A stretch of DNA of 39,346 nucleotides from an uncultured Lentisphaeria bacterium (GCA_903863035.1 CAIPAT010000197.1:1-39346), one strand, 5' to 3'; positions 17,392 through 25,390 are shown, counted from the first letter of the stretch. The notes: generated by a model from the sequence alone, not told the origin. Translations and numbers: made by a program.

Positions 17392-19680
17392 CTACCAGCG
17401 ATTTATTTTTTTACTGCGGGTGGAATTTTTTTCTCTCTTTGCTCTAGTTTTTTTTGGGTAGTCGCATTTGAATCTTTCAAAAAGTTTCTCTAATTCATCG
17501 CGGTTTTCGCTTTCATTGATGCGCCGCGTCATTGCCTGTCGAGTGGGATAAGGTATTTGGTCCCCCTTTACTCTATTATTAATCTGATAGGAACGAAGTT
17601 TTTCCTGCAATTCTTTAGTATCGCTTGCTTCGACAAGCATTTCCAGTAACATGTCGTCGCTAATTTTTGTTGGGCATCCGGCTTTATTCTCTTTTTCATT
17701 AGGCTCCGCAGGATGAACGTCATGTACGACCACATCAGCGGCTGACTGCAACTCTTTAGCCGAAGAAATAGCAGGATAGGTTCCACGGGCAAGTAAATTA
17801 TAAACCGCGTTTTTTAGTCCCCGGACATTTGAATGCTGCCAGTCCGTATTCTTCAACACCTCAATCTGCTGCTCTGAAATAGTTGCAGAGCATGGAAGTT
17901 TTAAATCTGTTTTAGCTTTTTCTACAAAATGCTGGACCAGGCTTTTTATATCGTCCCGCCGATACTTTAGTGAAGGCACCCTGATAACGTATCTGAAGCG
18001 TGATATAAAACCACTACTGACAAACTTTCCGTGCAGCATTTGATCATCGTTGGAAGCCGCAATGATTCTAATCGAAGACTTTCTGACTTTGGTATCGCCC
18101 ATACGCACGAATTCTCCTCCTTCCAGATAGCGTAGCAGCATTGGCATCACCTCTTCCGGCAACGCCTGAATTTCGTCCAGAAATAAAGATCCACGCGCTT
18201 GTTCATTTATATATCCCGGCGAGCCGCCTTTCTTTGCGCCGGTAAAAGCGCCATCCACGTACCCAAATAAATTAGAGTGCGCAATATTTGCAGTTAAGTG
18301 AGAACAGTTAACGCTTTGGAGAGTATCTCCCTGCCACTCTTTTATGATATTTGCCACTAATTCCTTACCGGTACCAGCCTCGCCCATAATCAGCACATGC
18401 CCAGTTTTATCGTTTAAAACAGGGAGGATCTGGCGGTACAACAGTCGCATTGCCGTAGAATCTCCGATGATAGGGAATGTCTTCTCCGGATGTTTCGATT
18501 TGTATAATTCACGAAGGGTGTCGCTGGCCTGGTTCGGCGCTATGTGATTTGCCGTCGATGAAATTGTGGAGTCTGCGCTATCTGTATTTTTCACTGACTT
18601 TGAGACATTGTTTTCCGGGGGGATAGATAGATCGGCTATTGGTGGCATTTCTGGTATTGGAGATAACATTGCCGACATAACGCTTAAAACTTGCAAGTTA
18701 GTCGTTTTATCACTACCCAGAACGGCGCAAATGGGCAATAACACATCCTCGATATTTTCAGGGTGGGGTAATAAAAAGACCTTGCTTCCAGGCCCGTGAA
18801 TTACATTGCTAATCTGCCGAACCGGGCGATCGCCAGTTCTCATAAAATACTCGAAATCAAAAAAAGGACTAAGAATCCTGGGTGTCACCTCCAACCATCG
18901 ATGAGTATGACGGTCCATCTTTTCAGGATATAGTTGCTTAAGGGGATGTGCGGTATCTATGTTTACTTCTTTAACCCGGTTATAAATTTCTACATCGGAT
19001 TTTCTATAGATTTTTTCGATCTCAACCGTAGATTTCTGTGCAAACGCTGATAGTTCATTGAGCATGCCCTGCAGGTCATCCATCGCCAAAGCGTCTTTAT
19101 TATAAACTTTTCTTAGACGCCTCCCGGCAACTTTGAGCAGGGATTTTACTTTACTGAACAGGTATCGGGGGTTGTAATTCCTATTGTGAGCACGTGTAAG
19201 TGTCGCCGGTAAAAATGAAAATAATTGTCTAAAAATAAATCCGGCCAGATAATCCTTATGTTCATAATTAATCTCCAATGAAAAGCTGTCTTTTGTGGGT
19301 TGCCTTAGTTCAGCTCCAGAGCAATCTGCGATTTCTCGTAGAGAGCGGGTATGCAGTGCAGGCGGTAGGCCAAAGACAAAAACGTGGCGATCTATAAAAA
19401 TTTGCCAAATAGGGTGCAGGTTAAGGGCTTCTGGCCCCCAATATTTAATTTTACCGCCCTCGGGGAAAATTCTACAGTTAGTTCGGCATTGCAATGCCAA
19501 ATCAACATAGAATTTAGGGCTACCGTTAATAAAAATGTAATCAGCCTTTGCGGCGTAATCCGATAGTTCTTGAGACGAAAAATCCTGTGGCAATGCCTTG
19601 ATTAATATTTCAGGAAATTGCGCAAATATGTTAGACGCAATATTTTTATCAAAACCCACCAGTAAAATTGAATTTGCCAT
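17392..19680 (-). CDS. Sigma-54 AAA+ transcriptional activator with novel N-terminal domain
   Basis: A 762-aa bacterial enhancer-binding protein. The AAA+ core runs from about residue 400 to 640: Walker A GEAGTGKE (433-440), the sigma-54 contact loop GAFTGA (477-482), Walker B GSLFLDEI, and arginine-finger region SRFRYVIRVPSL. Residues 1-390 do not look like a receiver, GAF, PAS or RtcR CARF domain that I can recognise, and include a low-complexity Ser/Asn/Pro linker at about 340-385. The C-terminus lacks a clear Fis HTH and ends in a Lys/Arg-rich tail. The start at 19680 (MANSILLVGF) is chosen because upstream residues look non-coding. It is divergent from the HTH gene, whose promoter carries a sigma-54 site. 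Confidence 0.9.
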   Translation of the reverse strand: MANSILLVGFDKNIASNIFAQFPEILIKALPQDFSSQELSDYAAKADYIFINGSPKFYVDLALQCRTNCRIFPEGGKIKYWGPEALNLHPIWQIFIDRHVFVFGLPPALHTRSLREIADCSGAELRQPTKDSFSLEINYEHKDYLAGFIFRQLFSFLPATLTRAHNRNYNPRYLFSKVKSLLKVAGRRLRKVYNKDALAMDDLQGMLNELSAFAQKSTVEIEKIYRKSDVEIYNRVKEVNIDTAHPLKQLYPEKMDRHTHRWLEVTPRILSPFFDFEYFMRTGDRPVRQISNVIHGPGSKVFLLPHPENIEDVLLPICAVLGSDKTTNLQVLSVMSAMLSPIPEMPPIADLSIPPENNVSKSVKNTDSADSTISSTANHIAPNQASDTLRELYKSKHPEKTFPIIGDSTAMRLLYRQILPVLNDKTGHVLIMGEAGTGKELVANIIKEWQGDTLQSVNCSHLTANIAHSNLFGYVDGAFTGAKKGGSPGYINEQARGSLFLDEIQALPEEVMPMLLRYLEGGEFVRMGDTKVRKSSIRIIAASNDDQMLHGKFVSSGFISRFRYVIRVPSLKYRRDDIKSLVQHFVEKAKTDLKLPCSATISEQQIEVLKNTDWQHSNVRGLKNAVYNLLARGTYPAISSAKELQSAADVVVHDVHPAEPNEKENKAGCPTKISDDMLLEMLVEASDTKELQEKLRSYQINNRVKGDQIPYPTRQAMTRRINESENRDELEKLFERFKCDYPKKTRAKREKNSTRSKKINRW

Positions 19681-19737
19681 ATTTGCCCCAATTACATATG
19701 TTATTCCATAATACATCCAACATGAATATATAATCAT

Positions 19738-19867
19738 TTTTTTATAAATGCAACAAATCTTCCTATAAAAATAATTTTCTGCTCAAATTAGCAACATATT
19801 ACGCAATTATAAAATTACTTGGCATGTTTGTAGCTATATACAGTATTGACTTTAAAATGGAGGTCAT
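19738..19867 (+). promoter_or_regulatory. Divergent intergenic control region
   Basis: AT-rich interval between the sigma-54 activator and the HTH gene. Besides the -24/-12 element it has GCAACAAAT (19752) and GCAACATAT (19791) as near direct repeats about 40 bases apart, possible activator-binding sites. GGAGG at 19859-19863 is the ribosome site of the HTH gene. Confidence 0.5.
19820..19834 (+). promoter_or_regulatory. Sigma-54 (-24/-12) promoter
   Basis: TGGCATG-TTTG-TAGC matches the consensus TGGCACG-N4-TTGC at 9 of 11 defined bases. The GG (19821-19822) and GC (19833-19834) have the obligatory 12-base register. It lies 34 bases upstream of the HTH start codon and on the correct strand. 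The GAFTGA-bearing activator encoded immediately on the other strand is the obvious partner. Confidence 0.82.
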
Positions 19868-20227
19868 ATGAAAACCCGGATTCCAAAACATAAAGAAGAT
19901 GCTGTGAACGCGCTGTTAGACCAACGCGGTCTGAATTTGAAAACTCTTACAAAGGAAGAACTCGAGCAGCTACCGGAAGCCATCAGAACTGCTGTAATCA
20001 ATCTTTTGCAGCCTTATGGATGGCAAGTCCAGCCAGATCAGGTAGCAAGCGAAGTGCGATATTTAAGCGTTGCAGCTGCGGTAAAATATACTTCGATGTC
20101 AAGGTGGACGCTAGGGAGAGCCCACGCCAGGCATGAACTTAAAATGATTAAATTGGGCAAAGCACGGAGTTCGAAAACTTTATTTGACCGCGATGATTTG
20201 GATCGCTGGCTGAAAGGGAAAAAATAA
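19868..20227 (+). CDS. Excisionase-like (MerR/HTH_17) DNA-binding protein
   Basis: A 119-aa protein. Residues 65-117 are a winged-helix excisionase/MerR-type HTH: YLSVAAAVKYTSMSRWTLGR, then a basic wing and FDRDDLDRWLKGKK, the usual FxxxDLDxWL ending. The first 60 residues are helical and charged, with no family I recognise. GGAGG lies 4 bases before the ATG. It is the first gene after the sigma-54 promoter and stops one base before the next gene, so the two are co-translated. It may regulate the operon or direct excision or integration of the element, as Xis proteins do; the sequence alone does not decide. Confidence 0.8.
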   Translation: MKTRIPKHKEDAVNALLDQRGLNLKTLTKEELEQLPEAIRTAVINLLQPYGWQVQPDQVASEVRYLSVAAAVKYTSMSRWTLGRAHARHELKMIKLGKARSSKTLFDRDDLDRWLKGKK

Positions 20228-20228
20228 A

Positions 20229-20570
20229 ATGAATATCCCTCTGCCAGGCCTGATACTGTTTAGAATTTGTGCCGAGCTTCAGCTATCCATCCTGCCGTGC
20301 CTCAATAATTTATTTGATTCACACACAGACACGGTGGATTGCTTTCGAAAAGAACTTGACGAGTGGCATAACGAGCACCCCGAGTTCTGTTCAGTCAAAC
20401 TCGTTGACGCGATCGACAGCTATTTACGATGTTTCTGTTCAGAACTTGAAGATTTAAGATTTTTTAGTGTAAGCGCTGACATCCTGGTTATCTGGGCTGA
20501 TTTTATAAAGCGAAGACCAGATTTATATGAAGCCATTTTCACCCAAGAAAATATTGAACCGGAGGAATAA
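20229..20570 (+). CDS. Hypothetical 113-aa protein
   Basis: I do not recognise a family. The protein is acidic, predicted mostly helical and rich in aromatic and Cys residues (C14, C23, C38, C53, C68 and C70 approximately). It has no signal peptide or clear membrane helix. The ATG is one base beyond the upstream stop, and the gene ends 5 bases before the next ATG; GGAGG within its last codons serves the next gene. The tight spacing shows it belongs to the sigma-54-driven operon. Confidence 0.65.
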   Translation: MNIPLPGLILFRICAELQLSILPCLNNLFDSHTDTVDCFRKELDEWHNEHPEFCSVKLVDAIDSYLRCFCSELEDLRFFSVSADILVIWADFIKRRPDLYEAIFTQENIEPEE

Positions 20571-20575
20571 TCACC

Positions 20576-22207
20576 ATGGATAGAAATGATTCATCTGAAA
20601 AAGATGTTGATAAAATTGATGACGGAAGGGGTTGCAATGCGACCGGTGTCACTGGTCATGGACTTGATAGTGATATTGTCACAGAAGCTACCTCCAACGT
20701 CGCGGGCTCCGAGAAACCGGGGAAAGCCCCGTCTCGGCGAAACGGTTCCAACAATGGTCACCCTCGCGCCACGCCCGGACGCCAGAATGACAAGGCAAAA
20801 AGCGGAAGCTGGAACACTCGTAAACCGCAACAGAATTTTCTCCAGATCGGCTGGGCAGCTCCTGCTGCGCTAAAAGAGTGTTCGGAGGCTCCCGCTAAGC
20901 CGCCTCACGAAGCAAAGTCGGCAGTACCGCCGGAAACGCACCAGCCCGGTGTGCCAACGGAAACGAGGTCGTGCCCACAAGTACAGCCACTGACAATGCT
21001 TCCGAATGATTTGATGGTCAGGATCGCTAATGCCATGCCACTTGCCTGGGAAAAGGAATTGCGGAAAGACGGCGTCTATAACGAGTCCCGCGGGATCATC
21101 CCCAAGGACAAGAAAGGACGCAGGAAAGCCGCCGGACCGGACGGTAAATCAACTTTACAGTCCTTTAAAGAGTACCAGGTGAATCCAGGGAAGATGATCC
21201 AAGCGTTGCTAACTGACTACATCCCATCCGCCATAAGGCGCACGTTCATTCCGAAGCCATCGGGAGATCTGCGACCTCTGGGAGTCCCGAATGCCAAGGA
21301 CAAAGTGATGCAGACTGCAATCGTCATGATAATCGGTCCGATGATCGAACCGCAGTTTGCTGACCAGAGCCACGGCTTCCGTCACTTCCGCTCCGTCTAT
21401 ACAGCTGCAGAGCAAGCACTCGGCCATATCAAAAGCGGAATGCGCTTTGCGGTATGTGTAGACATCAGCAAGTTTTTCGACACAATGGATCACGGACTGT
21501 TGATGCGCTTCTTCGCAGAGATATGTCCGGATGAGAAACTGTGCCGGCTGATTGAGCTGATACTAAAGGCGGACATTGTATTGGAGGATGGCTCCAGAGA
21601 GAAACCGGTTAGAGGAACCCCGCAGGGCGGCGTAGCGAGCCCCTTGCTGGCGAACATCTTCCTGCACCGGCTGGATGTAGAGTTAGCACGTAGAAATCTG
21701 AGGTTTGTACGGTACGCGGATGACCTGGTCATCTTCGCAAATAGTCTGAAGGCCGCAAAGCGAATCCTGGAGAGCGTCAGCGCTTACGTAGAACGGGAAC
21801 TGAATCTGAAAGTTAACTTGGAAAAGTCGAAACCGGTGTCGGCTTTCGGTATGGACTTTTTAGGTTTTACGTTCAGAGACAGCATCGCCGTCAGCGATAA
21901 GGCGCTGGAGAAGTTCAGAGAGAATGTCCGGTGGATGACTTCTGGTAAATCCCCCAGGCAGGCTGAAAAGAACTTCGACATGCTGGCTCTATGGCTGAAC
22001 GGATGGTTGGCCCACTACGGCAGGACCATCGACCGCGACTTGATGACAGCGATGAACGAATGGGTCTCAGAGCTGCTGCGGCAGCGCATGAAGGACGGAT
22101 ACCATCATGCCAGCAGGACGAAACGGCTCTGGGATCAACGCGTACAGGCCATGAACCTCGGGATCGAGTGCAAACCCGATACGACCATCAAAGATGAGGT
22201 GTTCTGA
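20576..22207 (+). CDS. ltrA: Group II intron-type reverse transcriptase/maturase
   Basis: The open frame encodes 543 aa, but family similarity begins near codon 141. From an in-frame ATG at 20996 the protein is 403 aa. RT motifs there are: AAGPDGKST, FIPKPSGDLRPLGVP, QSHGFRHFRS, VDISKFFDT (catalytic Asp), RGTPQGGVASPLLANIF, VRYADDLVIF (YADD active site), LKVNLEKSK and DFLGFTF leading into an X/maturase domain that ends LWDQRV. No HNH endonuclease follows. The 140-residue extension is Pro/Gly/Arg-rich and its DNA contains strong hairpins, so much of it may be intron RNA fused in frame to the start of another gene (MDRNDSSEKDVDKIDD). GGAGG precedes 20576. Confidence 0.85.
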   Translation: MDRNDSSEKDVDKIDDGRGCNATGVTGHGLDSDIVTEATSNVAGSEKPGKAPSRRNGSNNGHPRATPGRQNDKAKSGSWNTRKPQQNFLQIGWAAPAALKECSEAPAKPPHEAKSAVPPETHQPGVPTETRSCPQVQPLTMLPNDLMVRIANAMPLAWEKELRKDGVYNESRGIIPKDKKGRRKAAGPDGKSTLQSFKEYQVNPGKMIQALLTDYIPSAIRRTFIPKPSGDLRPLGVPNAKDKVMQTAIVMIIGPMIEPQFADQSHGFRHFRSVYTAAEQALGHIKSGMRFAVCVDISKFFDTMDHGLLMRFFAEICPDEKLCRLIELILKADIVLEDGSREKPVRGTPQGGVASPLLANIFLHRLDVELARRNLRFVRYADDLVIFANSLKAAKRILESVSAYVERELNLKVNLEKSKPVSAFGMDFLGFTFRDSIAVSDKALEKFRENVRWMTSGKSPRQAEKNFDMLALWLNGWLAHYGRTIDRDLMTAMNEWVSELLRQRMKDGYHHASRTKRLWDQRVQAMNLGIECKPDTTIKDEVF

Positions 22208-22270
22208 TCCAGGACCGCACGGGTCCCGGACTATGGGAGCCGGAGCTTCTCCGGTTTCCCATTTCCTGAC
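20640..22270 (+). mobile_element. Probable group II intron carrying the reverse transcriptase
   Basis: Ends are approximate. The 5' side near 20637 has ATGCGACC, one base from the GUGCGAC-type intron start. The following 350 bases contain structured RNA-like sequence, notably CCGAGA...CGGGG-AAAG-CCCCG-TCTCGG at 20709-20737. After the RT stop, a hairpin at 22233-22262 resembles domain VI. I could not identify a canonical domain V with confidence, so the intron may be divergent or defective. The downstream flank is an unrelated antisense coding fragment. Confidence 0.45.
22212..22262 (+). ncRNA. Two hairpins after the RT, domain V/VI-like
   Basis: GGACC-GCACG-GGTCC (22212-22226) is followed by ATGGGAGCCGGA (22233-22244) pairing with TCCGG...TCCCAT (22250-22262) with a small internal bulge. 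The order matches the 3' end of some bacterial group II introns, where a GGGAG...CTCCC hairpin ends the element. The second arm lacks the usual bulged branch-point A. A terminator is unlikely because no T tract follows. Confidence 0.45.
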
Positions 22271-22685
22271 TCTTGGCGGCCGGGGTAGCTGCAGCCGGAG
22301 CTGCTTGTTTATGGTGCGATTTCTTCGAGGCGGCCGGGGCGGGTGCCGGAGCTGCCGGTTTGGCGGCCTGGGCGGCTTTCTGTGCAGTGGCCTGGGCGGC
22401 CAGCTTGGCCTGGTTGGCGGCCACGGTTGCGGTTCTGCGCTCACCGATGTTCTTCACCATCCCGCCGATACCGGTGATCTCCACAGGGTCGGCCTTGTAG
22501 GAGTGGTCAGCCACCGGGAAGCTGGTCACTGTCGGCGCTGCATATCCCAGATCCGGCGGTGCCTGCTGGCCTGCCGGAGCTTCCACCGTAATACCTTTGA
22601 TACCTTTAACCGCCACCTGGTTGCTCTCGTCCACCACCATGGTGATGCCGGAGACTTCCACCTGCCTGGCGGTTGCCGGACCGTC
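22269..22685 (-). pseudogene. Truncated antisense gene fragment, Ala-rich tail
   Basis: This reverse frame has coding character, with strong G/C preference in third positions. It includes VEVSGITMVVDESNQVAVKG, VTSFPVADHSYKADPVEIT, and an Ala/Lys-rich helical tail (AKLAAQATAQKAAQAAK, then Pro/Ala repeats). It has no start codon of its own with a ribosome site. It is cut at one end by the junction with the ParB-like gene (about 22686) and at the other by the intron end (about 22269). The family is not recognised. It appears to be an internal or C-terminal piece of a gene moved here by rearrangement, of higher GC than its neighbours. Confidence 0.55.
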
Positions 22686-23318
22686 CATTATTTCGATGGA
22701 CGCAACCGGCTGAAAGCATGTCGGGAACTGGGTATCAAGACAATGGCAGTAGAGTATAGCGGAGAAAAAACGGCTGTCCAGGTGATTACCGATTTGAATA
22801 TTTATCGACGTCATCTCACGGCCAGCCAAAGGGCGGCTTACGGGTTGAGACTTTTGCCGGTTCTTGAACATGAAGCAAAAGAACGGAAAAAGGCCGGGGT
22901 CGCTGACCATAGCGAAAACATTCGCAGTGGTCGGGCAGTTGATCTCGCCGGGGCACAAGTTGGAGTAAATGGCCGGTATATAGAAGATGCGAGGACAGTT
23001 GCTAATTCTTCTCCTGAACTGCTTCAAAGATTAATTAGCGGTGAAATTACGATTCCTGAGGCGAAGAAGCAGATCAGGCAGGCAAAGGCAACGCCGGTAC
23101 AGCCAGAGCAGATATTATTTTCTGTCGGTGAAGCTGTCGCCAGGCTGCTCGAGTTGATCCCTGAAAAGGACAACCCGAGCCTGGTAGAAATCGCGGAACA
23201 TAGCCCAACCGCTATTCGTAAAGCTATAGAGGCGCGGCTTAATCCAGACACCGCTGAAGCACCGGAATCAGAATCCATTGACGCTCGTGCCGGAGAAGCT
23301 CCAGTGTTCAACTTTTAA
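22686..23318 (+). pseudogene. 5'-truncated ParB-like protein
   Basis: About 210 codons resembling the C-terminal two thirds of a ParB/KorB-type protein. It opens in the conserved box HYFDGRNRLKACRELGIK (family DGRHRxxAxxxLG), continues with TDLNIYRRHLTASQRAAYG and a helical DNA-binding region (VGVNGRYIEDARTV, APELLQ-like SSPELLQRLISGEITI, PEAKKQIRQAK), and ends in an acidic tail. The N-terminal first box, including the usual catalytic or CTP-binding start, is missing, and the upstream frame reads through the antisense fragment. It is therefore likely non-functional unless translated from an internal start. ParB-like proteins on plasmids and integrative elements act in partition or regulation. 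Confidence 0.7.
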
Positions 23319-23398
23319 ACAGATGTCTTTAACCGATTTCCACCATGGGATGATAAACGTTGTCGGTGAGGATTTTTGAGTTTGTGGTCAAAGAGTAC

Positions 23399-23432
23399 AA
23401 TGAATGCCACATTTGCCTTAATGGCATTCATT
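23399..23432 (+). terminator. Hairpin downstream of ParB-like gene
   Basis: AATGAATGCCA (23399-23409) pairs perfectly with TGGCATTCATT (23422-23432) around a 12-base loop. No T run follows on the plus strand, so it is a possible rather than clear terminator. Confidence 0.45.
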
Positions 23433-23496
23433 GAAAAATTACATTTGTAGAGGAGTTGTTCAGGTAAGATTTGCTAAATTCAAGCCTCCTCCCTGA

Positions 23497-23520
23497 AATA
23501 GTCCGGCATGCCGGACTATT
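23497..23520. repeat. 24-bp perfect palindrome
   Basis: AATAGTCCGGCA followed immediately by TGCCGGACTATT, with no spacer and no mismatch. It may be a protein-binding site (partition or regulator) or a recombination relic. It lies 178 bases after the ParB-like gene. Confidence 0.9.
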
Positions 23521-23703
23521 GATTTGTACAGCGCTCACAGGATATATCCCGATGGCGGAATAAGTTTCAAGCCGGACATGGTAAAGAAGTGCCGTATCCG
23601 ACTTATACATCAGGGGAAACTTTCCTTGATGAGAGCGGCCAGCCCGCATCGCCCCATGCGCTTTATTTAGGCAATGTCAAACTTGGGGCTGTTTCATTCA
23701 TCT

Positions 23704-23889
23704 TTATGTTTTTCTTAGCGCCAGCTTATTGCATCTGGTCAGCACCAGCGTATTCTTGTCTTCGATCAGCCATTCGAAATCTTCGCCTTTTTGCATCTCT
23801 ACGGCCTCTGCAATGGCAGTCGGCACGTTCACCTTGAAGGCTCGATTAGTCGGCCTCTGCCCTTTTTGGATTTTTACTTTATATCCCAT
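23704..23889 (-). CDS. AbrB/MazE-like antitoxin-type DNA-binding protein
   Basis: A 61-aa protein beginning MGYKVKIQKGQ. The pattern NRAFKVNVPTAIAEAVEMQ followed by KGEDFEWLIEDKNTLVLTR is the swapped-hairpin SpoVT/AbrB fold, as in MazE, VapB and AbrB-type antitoxins (family P.A.A..L.L..GD...). The frame is open further upstream, but the ATG at 23889 gives the domain its normal start. No toxin gene is adjacent on either side, so it is an orphan antitoxin or regulator. It lies amid island debris. Confidence 0.72.
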   Translation of the reverse strand: MGYKVKIQKGQRPTNRAFKVNVPTAIAEAVEMQKGEDFEWLIEDKNTLVLTRCNKLALRKT

Positions 23890-24718
23890 GCCGTTATCTC
23901 CGATATGATGATTGTCGCTATGCAATAAAATAGATTACACCTGGGGGCCTGGTTACAGAGAGAGTTTTCCCCGGCATACCGCCGCCATTACAGGCCTGTA
24001 ACACTACCCGCTGGATATTTTTCAGGGTATTTCAATACATCCGATGCGGCCCGTCGTGGAGAACCACGTGCCTCGGATCTGACAGCCAGACTATACCTGA
24101 ACCGGTTACTTCACGGCACAGGCAAAAGGCTGCACCCCGTACTACTCTACGTTATCATCACGCATGGCAATTGCAATATAACGTTGTAAAATTTCTACTA
24201 TGTTTACCGGCCTATAACCTTGGAGCGTCTGCTCACTTTGCCGCCTGCACGCCTGATAGGCGGCATAGTTTTGTCAAATCCCTTACCCATTTCAATTTAA
24301 GGATTGAACTTGATTTAATCAAATCGGAGGTTGTAACGTCTTGCGGTGTATTTGTTCTATACCTTTTTTGTGGCCGTCGCAGAGGTATGCGAGTCTGCCC
24401 GTAATTCCCTGTACGCCTGCAGCGAAGATAGTGGGAACGCAAGCAAAAATATTTCCGAGCTGGTTCCGGCATCAGATGTAAAATCACGCACTGGAAAACA
24501 TCAGGCCAGTCCGCAGCCGTACGCGCATGCCCCCTTGGCAGGCAAAATCTCTTCAACGCGATCAAACAACTGAATTTGTCGCGGCTGTCCAATACGAAAA
24601 TGCAGTTTCTTTTAAAAACCGGCATTTGCATATTTATTTTTGAAGAGTAAATTATTTTTTTGCTTATGTTATAACAATGACATGAGTTAAACCTCAATAA
24701 AATCAAGGAGCATTAAAG
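23890..24718. other. 829-base stretch with no recognised gene
   Basis: Frames on both strands here have irregular composition and no recognisable domain, including a 157-codon reverse frame (24233-24706). A TGCCGCCT...AGGCGGCA stem lies at about 24239-24265 and CGTGG-TTCT-CCACG at about 24053-24066. The region is probably decayed island DNA plus the promoter for the gene at 24719. AAGGAG at 24705-24710 is that gene's ribosome site. Confidence 0.45.
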
Positions 24719-24988
24719 ATGGATGTCAATGTTAAAGCTGAAATTTTCGCAGACGGTATCGGACAGATTCATTTCGCCGGCGGCATGGTCCGCTTCGATT
24801 TCGTCACCCTCCAGCCGGATGGCGACGGCAAGAGTGAGCCGACCCCGCTGTGCAAAGAACGCATCATCATGCCGCCGCAGGGCTTCCTGAATGCATTTAA
24901 TTCCATGCAGAACCTGATTGACAAGCTGCTTGAAGCCGGCGTTCTCCAGAAAAATGAGAATGTTGCTGTTGCTGATAAGAAGAAATAA
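24719..24988 (+). CDS. Small conserved-looking protein, possibly DUF3467-like
   Basis: An 89-aa soluble protein with AAGGAG 8 bases before the ATG. It has beta strands at VKAEIFADGIGQIHFAG and VRFDFVTLQP, a charged turn, then KERIIMPPQGFLNAFNSMQN and an amphipathic helix, ending in a Lys-rich tail. The order (strand pair, then IIMPPxGFxxxxxxMxxLIxKL) resembles DUF3467-type proteins, but similarity is too weak by eye for a firm call. It is followed by a hairpin and is the first gene of the surface-protein region. Confidence 0.65.
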   Translation: MDVNVKAEIFADGIGQIHFAGGMVRFDFVTLQPDGDGKSEPTPLCKERIIMPPQGFLNAFNSMQNLIDKLLEAGVLQKNENVAVADKKK

Positions 24989-25390
24989 GCTTCCAGCAAT
25001 AATTTGTTGATCAAAAACTGGCTTGCATATTTTTATGTGAGTCAGTTTTGTTGTTTAAATAACCGCTAAAAGTTTTTGGAACGGTCAGCCGGATACGAGC
25101 ATCCCTGTTAGGGGTAATATAATTTCCCGCCGATGACAGGAGTTCTCCAGTCCGCTAATCCCGTGTTCCACTCGTCACATATTTTTCAGACATGCTACTT
25201 TTCACATTATGGCAATCAATCCAGCAGCTTCGCCAGCATAATGATAAGTTTATTTTACGTTAAATCATTGGCAAAAGCGGGAAAATAAATTTGATTTTTT
25301 TACTGGCTCAAGGCACATTATCCGTTAAATTGAGATATTTTTAGGGGCTAGAGTTATTCATAAAATCAATAGTTGCAGGAGAAATTAAAA
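24989..25390. other. Intergenic between two small genes
   Basis: Contains one hairpin (25014-25049) and otherwise AT-rich sequence without a gene. The Shine-Dalgarno GCAGGAG at 25376-25382 belongs to the Sel1-repeat gene. Confidence 0.5.
25014..25049 (+). terminator. Weak terminator-like hairpin
   Basis: AAAACTGGCT (25014-25023) pairs with AGTCAGTTTT (25040-25049) with one G-U. The sequence after it is GTTGTTT, a poor T tract. Confidence 0.45.

Larger units (their letters stand above)
23319..23703. other. Non-coding stretch with two strong inverted repeats
   Basis: No credible gene. It contains an 11-bp hairpin at 23399-23432 and a 24-bp perfect palindrome at 23497-23520, described separately. 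Confidence 0.5.

Noticed and set aside
20576..22207. Diversity-generating retroelement
   Set aside because: The RT has QGxxxSP (GTPQGGVASPL) rather than the SQ-containing motif of DGR enzymes, and I found no near-identical template/variable repeat pair or Avd-like gene next to it.
22194..22685. Forward N-terminal half of the ParB-like frame
   Set aside because: The forward translation is a Gly/Cys/Arg/His-rich shadow of the well-formed antisense coding fragment, so ParB homology is accepted only from about 22686.
22686..23027. Reverse-strand upstream part of the antisense fragment
   Set aside because: That part of the reverse frame is the complement of the ParB-like coding sequence and has no coding character of its own.
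24233..24706. 157-codon reverse gene
   Set aside because: Composition is irregular (Cys/Arg/Leu-rich), no domain is recognisable and no ribosome site precedes it.
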